In this document: positions 49,048 to 57,931 of the stretch, one piece after another
Layout of the letters: the number at the start of each line of letters is the position of its first letter
Position numbering within the stretch: position 1 is the stretch's first letter
Source: Chitinibacter sp046530675
GTDB lineage: Bacteria; Pseudomonadota; Gammaproteobacteria; Burkholderiales; Chitinibacteraceae
Direction: 5' to 3'
NCBI RefSeq assembly: GCF_046530675.1
Contig: NZ_CP172558.1
Location: 2,418,001 to 2,482,000, forward strand
DNA: 64,000 nt
Made by a program: the position numbers and the translations under genes
Notes under the pieces: generated by a model
Database searches by the model: none
What the model was told of the DNA's origin: nothing
What the model saw: the letters and a program-made list of their open reading frames with translations, nothing else

Positions 49048-49830
49048 TCAAGGCTTCCGATCAAACTCGGTCGTGGCCTTCAAGATGCCGCGCAAAATAT
49101 CGACTTCTTCACGTTCCAGTTCGGCGCGAACGAATAGTCTGCGCAGGCGTGGCATTAGCCGTTTTGGCGCGTGCGGGCGTAAAAAGCCGATTTTCAGCAG
49201 CACTTCTTCCATATGCTCGAACAGCTTTTCCAGCGACTCATGCGTTGCCAGCTCGCGTTCTTCCTGCAAATGCTGCACGTCGACCCAATCGGTTTCATAG
49301 CAACTGGTTCGCAGCTCATACGTCAGCACTTGTACCGCTTGCGACAGATTCAGGCTCGAATAATACGGATTGGTCGGAATCGTTACGCGGTCGCTGCACA
49401 GTGACAACTCATCAATCGTCAACCCGCTGGTTTCGGCTCCGAACACCAGCGCAACTTGCTTGTCGGCGCGCGCGGTGGCGATGATTTCAGGTGCAATCTG
49501 CCGTGGTGTTTGCAAAGGTTGTGATAACTCGCGGCGCCGCGCGGTCAGTGCAACCTGCATCGTCGTGCCTTCGAGCGCTTCGGCCATGCTGCTGACCACT
49601 TTGGCATTCTGTAAAATATCATCAGCGCTGGAAGCCAATGCGGTGGCGACTTCGGAAGGAAATTCTTTCGGGTTGATCAGAACCAGCTCGGTCAGCCCCA
49701 TCGTTTTCATCGCCCTTGCCGTTGATCCGATATTGCCCGGATGGCTGGTGTGCGACAAAACCACACGAATATTCGGCAGGCAGTCGGTTTCGCTGCCCTG
49801 GTAAAGATTTTTCTTGATTTCTTTATTCAT
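49048..49830 (-). CDS. trmJ: tRNA (Cm32/Um32) methyltransferase TrmJ
   Basis: 260 residues, SPOUT-class. VVLSHTSHPGNIGSTARAMKTMGL opens the domain; VALVFGAETSGLTIDEL and TIPTNPYYSSLNLSQAVQVLTYELR form the trefoil-knot SAM site. The C-terminal extension with MPRLRRLFVRAELEREEVDILRGIL is TrmJ-specific. It is divergent from suhB, with 71 nt between start codons. Confidence 0.94.
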   Translation of the reverse strand: MNKEIKKNLYQGSETDCLPNIRVVLSHTSHPGNIGSTARAMKTMGLTELVLINPKEFPSEVATALASSADDILQNAKVVSSMAEALEGTTMQVALTARRRELSQPLQTPRQIAPEIIATARADKQVALVFGAETSGLTIDELSLCSDRVTIPTNPYYSSLNLSQAVQVLTYELRTSCYETDWVDVQHLQEERELATHESLEKLFEHMEEVLLKIGFLRPHAPKRLMPRLRRLFVRAELEREEVDILRGILKATTEFDRKP

Positions 49831-49901
49831 TGTTGGGTTTATTCTGCCGCGTAAGGCAGGTAGAATACGTCCTTAATTATGTTCTTTTAAACCGAGAAAC
49901 C

Positions 49902-50684
49902 ATGCATCCAATGCTCAACACCGCGGTGCGCGCTGCGCGCCGTGCTGCGACTGTTATCCAACGTGCGTCCAATAACCTGGATTTGATTACCCCTGAAAAG
50001 AAAGGCCACAACGATTTTGTGTCTGAAGTTGATCGCGCTGCCGAGCAGGCGATTATCGACACCATCCTTGAGGCTTATCCGAATCACGCGATTCTAGCAG
50101 AGGAGTCGGGCGCACGCGGCAACTCTGAATACGTCTGGATTATCGACCCGCTCGATGGCACGACCAATTTCCTGCATGGTTTCCCGCAATACGCGATCTC
50201 GATTGCGCTCGAACACAAAGGCGTGATCACGCAAGCTGTCGTGTACGATCCGAACCGGAACGATCTGTTCACCGCTACGCGCGGCGTTGGCGCTTTTCTG
50301 AATGATCGTCGTATCCGTGTTTCGAAAGTACGCGAACTGTCTGATGCACTGGTGGGCACCGGTTTCCCCTACACCAAATTCGACAACCTCGAAACATATC
50401 TGAATATCTTCCGTGAAATGGCGCAAAAATCAGCCGGCGTTCGCCGTCCGGGCGCCGCAGCGCTCGATCTGGCGTATGTTGCTTGTGGCCGTTTTGACGG
50501 TTTCTTCGAGTTTGACCTGAAACTGGTCGACATCGCTGCCGGTACGCTGCTGGTGCAGGAAGCTGGTGGTCTGGTGACTGATATGAACGGCGAAGAGAAA
50601 TTCCTCGAATCAGGCGACGTGCTGTGCGGCACGCCACGTGTCTTCGGCCAGATGCTGTCATTGATTCGCGGGCATTTGAAATAA
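49902..50684 (+). CDS. suhB: Inositol-1-monophosphatase SuhB
   Basis: 260 residues. Metal-binding motifs EESG, WIIDPLDGTTNFLHGFP and the C-terminal DIAAGTLLVQEAGG are all present. In E. coli SuhB also works with NusA in rRNA antitermination. ATG at 49902; an earlier in-frame ATG has no site. A terminator follows. Confidence 0.95.
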   Translation: MHPMLNTAVRAARRAATVIQRASNNLDLITPEKKGHNDFVSEVDRAAEQAIIDTILEAYPNHAILAEESGARGNSEYVWIIDPLDGTTNFLHGFPQYAISIALEHKGVITQAVVYDPNRNDLFTATRGVGAFLNDRRIRVSKVRELSDALVGTGFPYTKFDNLETYLNIFREMAQKSAGVRRPGAAALDLAYVACGRFDGFFEFDLKLVDIAAGTLLVQEAGGLVTDMNGEEKFLESGDVLCGTPRVFGQMLSLIRGHLK

Positions 50685-50750
50685 TTGCTGTTGAGTTGAA
50701 TCAATAGTTCAGCGGAAGCATTTGAATTAGCTCAATATCATTCACAAAAA

Positions 50751-50775
50751 AGCCATTCTTTCGAATGGCTTTTTT
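50751..50775 (+). terminator. Rho-independent terminator after suhB
   Basis: AGCCATTC TTTC GAATGGCT followed by TTTTTG. Confidence 0.85.
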
Positions 50776-50800
50776 GTTTGATCGCAGCCTTTAAATTGCT

Positions 50801-51505
50801 TTAAACCTCACACCCATCCGGCGTGCAAAATGCGGCGCGGCTTGTCGTGGCTGGCGTGATGCCTTGGTTTTGCAGCCATTGCAAAAAAGCGTCGGGTTGG
50901 CCGAGGAAGGGTGAGAGATCGATTTGCTGCATTTGGCCGTCGCGTTCGAGCAGCAGCGATGGAAAGCCGCGCAAGCCGTAGCGCTGCATCAGGCTACGTG
51001 TTTGCGCAAAATGTACGTCGACTTGACTCACTTGTTCGCGCATTGCCGCGCTAAATGCCGCACTATCGATTCCGATTTCGTTCGCCAAGGCTAGCAAAAC
51101 TGCGCCATCGGAAATACGTTGGCCTTGCGCATAATGCGCCAGCTGGATTTTCACCAGTAGCGCCAAGCCGTCAAAGCCTAGCGCTTGCGCGGCCAGAATC
51201 GCCAGCGTCGGTGGCGTTGAATCAAACACCGCGCTGGTGTCGAGCAGCAAGCCATTGAAATACGCATCACCAAAGGGCTGGCCGGTGAGTTGCGCGATGC
51301 GTTGGTCGTGCGGCATCACATAGTTGCGCAGCGTGGGCGTCACATTTTGGCGCGCGTCGCCGCTCATCATGCCGCCGGCGTGCAGCTCGATTTTTAGCTC
51401 AGGCAATTGCGCTGCGGCGTGGATCAGCGGCGCTGCGGCGTAGCACCAGCCGCACAGCGGGTCGAATACATAATGCAGCTTCGCTTTCATGCTTGTGTTT
51501 ACCAT
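50801..51505 (-). CDS. DsbA family (FrnE-like) thioredoxin-fold protein
   Basis: 234 residues, cytoplasmic (no signal). YVFDPLCGWCYAAAPLIHAA has an active-site CGWC at about 18-21; the helical insertion and RYGLRGFPSLLLERDGQ cis-Pro loop follow. The start overlaps the MBL stop by 7 nt; an alternative ATG is at 51490. Coupled to the MBL gene, so both likely answer to the divergent LysR regulator. Confidence 0.85.
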   Translation of the reverse strand: MVNTSMKAKLHYVFDPLCGWCYAAAPLIHAAAQLPELKIELHAGGMMSGDARQNVTPTLRNYVMPHDQRIAQLTGQPFGDAYFNGLLLDTSAVFDSTPPTLAILAAQALGFDGLALLVKIQLAHYAQGQRISDGAVLLALANEIGIDSAAFSAAMREQVSQVDVHFAQTRSLMQRYGLRGFPSLLLERDGQMQQIDLSPFLGQPDAFLQWLQNQGITPATTSRAAFCTPDGCEV

Positions 51506-52362
51506 TTCATTTCACCTTTATTTACTTTCGCGCCGATGTCGAGCGCGATACCGAGACCCGCATCCGGGTAGGCTTGCTGCATTTCCCCAATCAACTCAGC
51601 GCCGTTTTTTGTCGCCGCCAGATTTTTTTCAAAGCTTTGCAAATACGTTCTGGTATAGGCAATGCTACTCGCGTCGAGTTTCGTTCCTGCCTGCATATGG
51701 CCGGGAACGACGACAGCCGGTTTCAGCGCGGCCATTTCGTCGAGCTGGGCGAGCCATGCGGCGCGCTCGGCGGCGTCTTGCGTGTCAGCGGTCCAGACGT
51801 GCAGGCCACCAAATACGCCGATATTGCCGACAATGGCCCGCAGCGACGGAATCCACACATACGGTCGGTGCGCCAGCTTGCCGCTGCTACCGCGAATTTC
51901 GATTTTCTCGCCGTCAATGCTCAAGCTATCGCCTTGCAAAGCTTGCGGCAGAACGGCTTTGCTTGGCGCATTCGCGCCCATTTTTGGACCCCAGAAAGCG
52001 ATTTTAGCATCGACTTTGGCGCTGATTTTGGCCAAGACCGCAAGCGTGGCGAGCACTTTCGCGTTCGGGAAGATGTCTTTCAACGTCGCGACGCCGAAAT
52101 AATAATCGGGGTCGGCTTGGCTAACGAAAATCGTCGTCAATTGCTTGCCACTATCAAGTACATTCGCCGCAATACGCAGCGCATCGGCGCGAGTAAACCC
52201 CGCATCGACGACGATGGCTTCTTTTTCTCCGAAAATCAGCGTTGAATTGGCGTGAAAACTATTGGCGTCGGCGTTATACACCTTCATTTGCAATGCGCTC
52301 TCAGCCTGCGCCGTGCCGAAAGTGAGTGCCAAGCTTGCTGCGATCAGTGTGGTGCGAATCAT
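51499..52362 (-). CDS. Secreted MBL-fold protein lacking the canonical metal motif
   Basis: 287 residues with a signal peptide (MIRTTLIAASLALTFGTAQA). NSTLIFGEKEAIVVDAGFTRADALR is the usual fold start, but where active enzymes have HxHxDH this protein has SQADPDYYFG: the first three His ligands are replaced and only the second Asp stays. VVPGHM later keeps its His. It may be a non-enzymatic or altered-metal member. ATG at 52362 preceded by AAGGAA. Confidence 0.82.
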   Translation of the reverse strand: MIRTTLIAASLALTFGTAQAESALQMKVYNADANSFHANSTLIFGEKEAIVVDAGFTRADALRIAANVLDSGKQLTTIFVSQADPDYYFGVATLKDIFPNAKVLATLAVLAKISAKVDAKIAFWGPKMGANAPSKAVLPQALQGDSLSIDGEKIEIRGSSGKLAHRPYVWIPSLRAIVGNIGVFGGLHVWTADTQDAAERAAWLAQLDEMAALKPAVVVPGHMQAGTKLDASSIAYTRTYLQSFEKNLAATKNGAELIGEMQQAYPDAGLGIALDIGAKVNKGEMKW

Positions 52363-52424
52363 GGTGTTTTTCCTTGTCTTTGTTGACGGATCAAATTGAA
52401 CTGACGCCAGTTTAGTTGCATGAA

Positions 52425-52454
52425 ATGCGCAGATAAATACGCTAAACTGCGCAT
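52425..52454. promoter_or_regulatory. Inverted repeat between LysR gene and its divergent target
   Basis: ATGCGCAG (52425-52432) and CTGCGCAT (52447-52454), 14-nt spacer, in the intergenic region shared by the MBL gene and the LysR regulator. A good candidate regulator-binding site. Confidence 0.55.
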
Positions 52455-52489
52455 TATTGTTGCAATATCCGATCAAATGGCGAGGCAAG

Positions 52490-53386
52490 ATGGCGATGGA
52501 TAGATTGACCGCGATGAAAGTATTTTGCGAAGTAGCCGCCAGCGGCAGCTTTAGCGCCACGGCCGATAAACTCGATATGTCGCGCGCAATGGTCACGCGC
52601 TACGTCGGCGAGCTAGAGCTGTGGCTGGAGGCGCGCTTGCTACAACGCACGACACGGCGCGTCACGCTGACCGACGCTGGCGAAAATTGCCTGCGGCGCA
52701 GCCAGCAAATGCTCGCTCTGATGGAAAATATCGAAGAAGAAACGATTAGCCACGACGGCGAGTTGCGCGGCCAATTGCGACTCACAACCAGCATGTCCTT
52801 CGGCCACGCGCATTTGGCTGGCGCGATCAGCGAATTTTTGGCGCTGCACCCGCAGCTCAAAATCGACCTGAACGTCGGCGACAGCGCGGTCAATTTGGTC
52901 GAAGCACGTATCGATCTGGCGATCCGTATTAGCAGCGCGCCCGATCCGGCACTGATCGCCCGCCCACTGGCTGTGTGTGACTCAGTCCTAATTGCATCGC
53001 CGGGGTATCTGGCTGAACACGGCATTCCACAAAAGCCCGAGGCAATTACCCACCATAGGTGTCTTAGTCATGCCAATTTTGGCCGCAGTATTTGGTCGCT
53101 CACTCGCGGTACAGAAAAAGTCGATATCGCCGTCACCAGTCGCTTTAGCGCCAACGAAGCAACCATCCTATTGAACGCCGCGCTCGCCGGGGGCGGCATC
53201 GCGCTGCAACCGACCTACCTCGCCAACGCCTATCTCGCGCGCGGCGAATTACAAATCGTCCTGCCCGAATGGCAAGTCCCTGCGATGACGATTTACGCGC
53301 TCTACCCATCACGGCGACATTTATCACCCGCGGTGCGGACCTTGCTGGATTTTTTGGTGGCACGGTTTGCGGTGGTGAGCTGGTAA
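52490..53386 (+). CDS. LysR family transcriptional regulator
   Basis: 298 residues. HTH MKVFCEVAASGSFSATADKLDMSRAMVTRYVGELE, then the effector domain (LRLTTSMSFGHAHLAGAISEFLALHPQLKIDL). Divergent from the MBL/DsbA pair, which it probably controls. Start 52490 or 52496 (MDRLTAM). Confidence 0.9.
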   Translation: MAMDRLTAMKVFCEVAASGSFSATADKLDMSRAMVTRYVGELELWLEARLLQRTTRRVTLTDAGENCLRRSQQMLALMENIEEETISHDGELRGQLRLTTSMSFGHAHLAGAISEFLALHPQLKIDLNVGDSAVNLVEARIDLAIRISSAPDPALIARPLAVCDSVLIASPGYLAEHGIPQKPEAITHHRCLSHANFGRSIWSLTRGTEKVDIAVTSRFSANEATILLNAALAGGGIALQPTYLANAYLARGELQIVLPEWQVPAMTIYALYPSRRHLSPAVRTLLDFLVARFAVVSW

Positions 53387-53525
53387 GTGCCGTAGCTTGG
53401 AACTTGCTGTGCCCGATATGATTGCAGCATGTGGAGTCGTCGCATCATGCCGCAATAGTGAGGTGGTGAAATATGTCTGGTCTGTGGATGTTTGCTGGAT
53501 CTATCCGCAAACCAGACGACACTAC

Positions 53526-53797
53526 CTAGGCTCTGTTGACGTTTGGTTTGCGAGTCGCGTTTGTGCTGGTTTTGGCCTGAAACAAGGCGCAAAGCCTGAT
53601 GCATAGTCATTCTATGTGAAGGTTTTGCAACGCAGTGTCAGGCCAAAAACAGCCAAACCCTCCGGGCTGGGCGCTTTTTGTGACGACTCGGCGTTATTGC
53701 CTGCTCACATAGAATGACTATGCCTCGCAGCCAATGCCTTGATTCGTCACAAAAATCGCGCCAGCGCGACCGTAAACCAAACGTCAACAGAGCCTAG
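53526..53797. mobile_element. 272-bp MITE with IS5-like ends
   Basis: Perfect 24-bp inverted ends (53526-53549 and 53774-53797). The outer CTAG on each side is best read as a 4-bp target duplication, leaving 20-bp terminal repeats starting GCTCTGTTGACG. CTAR-type duplications are typical of the IS5 subgroup. A second, internal inverted pair of 18 bp lies at 53601-53618 and 53706-53723. No coding capacity. The 130 nt between the LysR stop and the MITE hold no gene. Confidence 0.85.
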
Positions 53798-54143
53798 TGT
53801 TTTCCATAATTGTTTCATACATGTCGGGCTTGAATCCGACTTGCGTTTGCTTCTTCGTGACCAGCACCGGGCGCTTGATGACTGAAGGATTGGCAATCAT
53901 TACCGCAATCGCGCTGTCGGCGTCGACGACACTGGCTTTGGTCGTCTCATCGAGTTTGCGCCAGGTCGTTCCCTGTTTATTGATCAGCACTTCCCAGCCG
54001 ATGGCGTCTATCCATTGCTGAACTTGCTCGGCGCTCAGACCTTGTTTTTTGAAGTCATGCCATTCGTAATCGAAGCCATTTTCAGTAAGCCAGACACGGG
54101 CTTTTTTGACGGTGTCGCAGTTGGGGATGCCAAATAATTTCAT
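53784..54143 (-). CDS. ArsC/Spx-like reductase family protein with MITE-altered end
   Basis: 119 residues (YffB-like). MKLFGIPNCDTVKKARVWL holds the single N-terminal Cys; KKQGLSAEQVQQWIDAIGWEVLINKQGTTWRKL, NPSVIKRPVLV follow. The last codons come from the MITE: the pre-insertion frame would end MENTR-TAG, now MENTRLC-TGA. The core is unaffected. Confidence 0.9.
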   Translation of the reverse strand: MKLFGIPNCDTVKKARVWLTENGFDYEWHDFKKQGLSAEQVQQWIDAIGWEVLINKQGTTWRKLDETTKASVVDADSAIAVMIANPSVIKRPVLVTKKQTQVGFKPDMYETIMENTRLC

Positions 54144-54216
54144 ATTCTAATCACTCACTCAAAATACAATGCTGCGAGATATTGATCCGGCCTTCAGAAA
54201 TTTGAATTTCGTGGAG

Positions 54217-54259
54217 GCGGGCTTGCCCGCGAAGCCTTGCCGTTCGCGGGCAAGCCCGC
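54217..54259. repeat. REP-like palindrome
   Basis: A 17-bp arm at 54217-54233 (GCGGGCTTGCCCGCGAA) and its exact reverse complement at 54243-54259, separated by 9 nt, between the ArsC-like gene and pilU. Related to the half element at 3690-3708. Confidence 0.8.
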
Positions 54260-54301
54260 TCCTACGACTTAAACATTACAAGACTGATCGCCTCACGCCC
54301 C

Positions 54302-55444
54302 TTAATGCAAAGGCATGTCAAAGCTGATGTCTTCTTCGGCCTGTTGCTGCGCTTTGGCGTCTTTGCTCGCTTCCTGCTCGTCAATGGTTTGCGCGTTATT
54401 GACCATCCACGAGAGGTTGGTCGCCGAGTCGGCGTTGCGCAATGCTTCGTCGAGGTCGATTTCGCCATTGCGGTACATGCGATAGAGCGATTGCTCGAAA
54501 GTTTGCGAGCCTTCGGCCAGCGTCTGTTCCATTGCGTCCTTGATTTCAGTTAGCTCGCCAGTGCGGATCAGTTCGGCGACGCGGTTGGTGTTGATCATGA
54601 TTTCAACGGCGGGTTTGAGTTTGCCGGTTTTACTGCGAACCAGTCGTTGTGAAACGATGGCTTTGAGCGAGGTCGACATATCGTAGAGCAGCGATTCGCG
54701 CGCTTCCTGCGGGTAAAAATTGACGATCCGGCTGAGCGAGTGATAGCTGTTATTGGCGTGCAGCGTCGAAATGCACAAATGGCCTGCTTGTGCATATTGC
54801 ATCGCATAAGTCATCGTTTCCTGATCGCGGATTTCGCCGAGCATCAGGACATTGGGCGCTTCGCGCATCGCGTTGCGTAGCGCGTCATGGTAGCTGTGGG
54901 TGTCGGTGCCGATTTCGCGCTGGTTGACCAGCGATTTTTTGTGCGTGTAAATGAATTCAATCGGGTCTTCCAGCGTCAGAATATGGCCACTGTGGTTTTC
55001 GTTGCGGTGTTCGAGCATGGCCGAAACGGTCGATGATTTGCCCGATCCGGTGGCGCCAACGAGCAGAATAATGCCGCGCTTTTCCATGACCAGTTCCTTG
55101 AGGATTTCCGGCATGCCCAGCTGTTCCAATGTGTCGGCCTTGGGTTTGATATAACGGGCAACCAGCGCCACTGTGCCACGGCTTTTAAATACATTAATCC
55201 GGAAATTGCCCAGCTCGGGAACCGGGTAAGCCATATTCATTTCCAGGTCGCGCTCGAATATGGCCACGCGTTCTGGCCCCATCAGCTGATAGGCGAGTTG
55301 TTTGACGTGTTCGGCGTTAAGAACCTGATTGTTGACCGGGTGGCAGAGGCCTGAAATTTTGATCACGATCGGCGAGTTGGCCGCTAAAAACAAATCGGAT
55401 GCGCTACGTTCGGCCATCAGTTTGAAAAAGGGCATGAGGTTCAT
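54302..55444 (-). CDS. pilU: Type IV pilus retraction ATPase PilU
   Basis: 380 residues, hexameric ATPase at the inner-membrane pilus base, accessory to PilT. LLVGATGSGKSSTVSAML (Walker A), LTLEDPIEFIYTHKKSLVNQREIGTD (Asp box), MLGEIRDQETM (Walker B) and AGHLCISTLHANN (His box). The N-terminus SASDLFLAANSPIVIKISG and the acidic Gln-rich tail favour PilU over PilT. pilT is not in the window. AGGAG precedes the ATG at 55444. Confidence 0.92.
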   Translation of the reverse strand: MNLMPFFKLMAERSASDLFLAANSPIVIKISGLCHPVNNQVLNAEHVKQLAYQLMGPERVAIFERDLEMNMAYPVPELGNFRINVFKSRGTVALVARYIKPKADTLEQLGMPEILKELVMEKRGIILLVGATGSGKSSTVSAMLEHRNENHSGHILTLEDPIEFIYTHKKSLVNQREIGTDTHSYHDALRNAMREAPNVLMLGEIRDQETMTYAMQYAQAGHLCISTLHANNSYHSLSRIVNFYPQEARESLLYDMSTSLKAIVSQRLVRSKTGKLKPAVEIMINTNRVAELIRTGELTEIKDAMEQTLAEGSQTFEQSLYRMYRNGEIDLDEALRNADSATNLSWMVNNAQTIDEQEASKDAKAQQQAEEDISFDMPLH

Positions 55445-55516
55445 TGGGGTTCTCCTGATTTCTTGTTCTGTCCGGCTGCCTGAATTCATGCAAAGTCCGG
55501 GATTGTCTTGGTCGGA

Positions 55517-57202
55517 TCAATCGCGTAATTCACGGCGCAGAATTTTTCCTACATTCGATTTGGGCAGGCTATCGCGAAACTCTACCACGCGCGGGAGTTT
55601 GTAATTGGTTAAGTGCGCGCGGCAATGTTGCAAAACGGTCTCTTGTGTCAGCTCAGGGTCTTTTTTGACAATGATGACTTTGACCGTTTCACCGGTTTTT
55701 TCGTCCTTAATGCCGATGCAGGCGACTTCAAGTACGCCGTCAAGTTCGGCGATCACGGCTTCGACTTCGTTCGGGTAAACATTAAATCCTGAAACCAGAA
55801 TCAGGTCTTTTTTGCGGTCAACCAGCTGGATGTAGCCACTGCATTGCATGATGGCAATGTCACCCGTGGCGAGAAAGCCATCTTCGCCGAGTACGGCGCG
55901 CGTTTCTTCCGGCCGTTGCCAGTAGCCCTGCATGACTTGTGGACCGCGGATGAATAGTTCACCAGCCTGACCGGCGGGCAAAACGTGACCGTTGTCGTCA
56001 CGGATTTGCACTTCGGTTTGCGAAATGGGCAGGCCGATCATGCCGTTATAGCTGGGCAGGTTCATCGGATTGATGACGGCGGCGGGCGAGGTTTCGGTCA
56101 AGCCGTAAGCTTCGATCAGTGTGAGGCCTGTGACTTGTTTCCAGCGTTCCGCAACAGCGTGCTGAACCGCCATGCCGCCGCCCAGCGCGATTTTCCAGCG
56201 TGAAAAATCGAGCTTGGCAAAATCGGGGTGATTGAGCAGGGCATTAAACAGTGTGTTGACGCCGGTAATGCACGTCACCGGATAGGCTGAGATGGTTTTG
56301 ATTAAACCTGCAATATCGCGCGGGTTGGTGATCAGTAAATTGCTGGCACCGATCTTGCTGAAAACCATGCAATTGGCCGTCAGTGAGAAGATATGGTACA
56401 GCGGCAGCGCGGTGACGATCAGCTCCTGGCCTTCGCTGACTTTTGGCGCAATCCAGGCGTGTGCTTGCTGCATATTGGCGACGATATTGCCGTGGCTGAG
56501 CATCGCGCCCTTGGCGATTCCGGTGGTGCCGCCGGTGTATTGCAAAAAGGCCAGATCGTCATGAGTGATTTTGACTGCCTTGGGGGTATGTCTCTGTCCA
56601 TTAGTCAGGGTTTCGTTAAAATGAATATGCCCAGCTAGGGTATATTTGGGAACCATTTTTTTGATATAGCGCACTGCGGCATTGACGAGCAGCCGTTTGG
56701 GAAAATCGAGCATATCGCCGATTTCGCAGACAATGACGTTTTTAATGGCTGTTTTTCCGATGACTTTTTCCAGCGTGTGGGCGAAATTGGCCAAAATAAC
56801 AATGGTGTTGGCGCCGGAGTCTTTGAGCTGGTGTTCCAGCTCGCGCGGCATATAGAGTGGATTGACATTCACAACCACGAAACCTGCGCGCAGAATACCG
56901 AAAATAGCGATCGGGTATTGCAATAGATTGGGCAGCATGATCGCCACGCGCGAACCTGCGGGCAATTGAAGTTCATGCTGCAGGTAGGCTGCAAAATGGC
57001 TGGCGTAGTCGTCCAGCTCGCGGTAGCTGATCGCCTTGCCCATATTGATAAAGGCGGCACGGTCGGGATATTTTTTGACGCTTTGTGCGATGACATCAGG
57101 AATAGAATCGAATTCGTCCAGATCGATTTGCTCGGGCACTCCCGGCGGATAGCTGGCCAGCCAGGCTTTTTGATGGTGTTGTTGGGGTTTGCCGGCTTGC
57201 AT
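55517..57202 (-). CDS. fadD: Long-chain fatty acid-CoA ligase FadD
   Basis: 561 residues, the length of E. coli FadD. AMP-binding P-loop LQYTGGTTGIAKGAMLSHGN, EAYGLTETSPAA, GFLATGDIAIM, DRKKDLILVSGFNVYPNEVE and PKSNVGKILRREL. Activates exogenous fatty acids for beta-oxidation. ATG at 57202 has AGGAG at 57211-57215; an upstream ATG at 57220 is less supported. Divergent from the rimP operon. Confidence 0.93.
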   Translation of the reverse strand: MQAGKPQQHHQKAWLASYPPGVPEQIDLDEFDSIPDVIAQSVKKYPDRAAFINMGKAISYRELDDYASHFAAYLQHELQLPAGSRVAIMLPNLLQYPIAIFGILRAGFVVVNVNPLYMPRELEHQLKDSGANTIVILANFAHTLEKVIGKTAIKNVIVCEIGDMLDFPKRLLVNAAVRYIKKMVPKYTLAGHIHFNETLTNGQRHTPKAVKITHDDLAFLQYTGGTTGIAKGAMLSHGNIVANMQQAHAWIAPKVSEGQELIVTALPLYHIFSLTANCMVFSKIGASNLLITNPRDIAGLIKTISAYPVTCITGVNTLFNALLNHPDFAKLDFSRWKIALGGGMAVQHAVAERWKQVTGLTLIEAYGLTETSPAAVINPMNLPSYNGMIGLPISQTEVQIRDDNGHVLPAGQAGELFIRGPQVMQGYWQRPEETRAVLGEDGFLATGDIAIMQCSGYIQLVDRKKDLILVSGFNVYPNEVEAVIAELDGVLEVACIGIKDEKTGETVKVIIVKKDPELTQETVLQHCRAHLTNYKLPRVVEFRDSLPKSNVGKILRRELRD

Positions 57203-57384
57203 GCGTAAATCTCCTGTCATGGTGTAATGTTGAGTGAAGCGGAGATTGAATTCAACAGGTTTAAATATCTGATCCCTCTGCGCGGTGTTTCGCCAGCGGG
57301 AAGTTTCTGTTAGAATCGCCGAAAATCTCTTGGTGAGCTGGTATTTCATAATTAGAAATGTCGATCACCGCGGGAGTGCTTACA

Positions 57385-57414
57385 AATGGGCGCAGGTATT
57401 GCAGCCCATTTTTT
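57385..57414 (+). promoter_or_regulatory. Leader terminator/attenuator of the rimP-nusA-infB operon
   Basis: AATGGGC (57385-57391) pairs with GCCCATT (57404-57410), followed by a T-run (57409-57414), 25 nt before the rimP ATG. A TAGAAT at 57311 may be the -10 of the operon promoter. An intrinsic-terminator-like leader here could give NusA-dependent autoregulation. Confidence 0.6.
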
Positions 57415-57438
57415 GTTTGTGGAGCTCAAAAAGAAGTT

Positions 57439-57873
57439 ATGGCGGTTAATTTACAATCTGTATTGGACAATACCCTGCCGGGTTTAGGGTACGAGCTGGT
57501 CGATTTCGAGCTGGGCGGCAATGGCTTGATGCGCATTTTTATCGACAAGGAAGGTGGCGTCACGATTGATGACTGTGTCGCTGTGAGCAATCACTTGACG
57601 CGGCTGTTCATGGTTGAAGAGATTCCCTATGACCGGCTGGAAGTGTCGTCGCCCGGATTGGATCGTTTGATTAAGAAGCCAGCTGATTTTGAGCGATTTG
57701 CTGGCCAGATGGTGAAAGTAAAGCTGCGTTTGCCGCTACCTGATCGCCGTCGCAACGTGGTTGGTCAGCTCAAAGGCCTGATCAACGAGTGTGTGGTGGT
57801 CGACGTGAATGGTGAGGTATTGAACCTGCCTTTGTCACAAGTAGATCGTGTACGCATTGAACCGACGTTTTAA
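57439..57873 (+). CDS. rimP: Ribosome maturation factor RimP
   Basis: 144 residues; needed for 30S maturation. GYELVDFELGGNGLMRIFIDKEGGVTIDDCVAVSNHL and LEVSSPGLDRLIKKPADFERF are diagnostic. First gene of the operon, 58 nt before nusA. Confidence 0.95.
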   Translation: MAVNLQSVLDNTLPGLGYELVDFELGGNGLMRIFIDKEGGVTIDDCVAVSNHLTRLFMVEEIPYDRLEVSSPGLDRLIKKPADFERFAGQMVKVKLRLPLPDRRRNVVGQLKGLINECVVVDVNGEVLNLPLSQVDRVRIEPTF

Positions 57874-57931
57874 ATACCCCAAGCAATTTACCTGACTATT
57901 TGGCATGGCATGACGCCGGAGGAAAATATCA

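Noticed and set aside
53397..53606. 69-codon plus-strand frame after the LysR gene
   Set aside because: It runs into the MITE end and has no ribosome-binding site.
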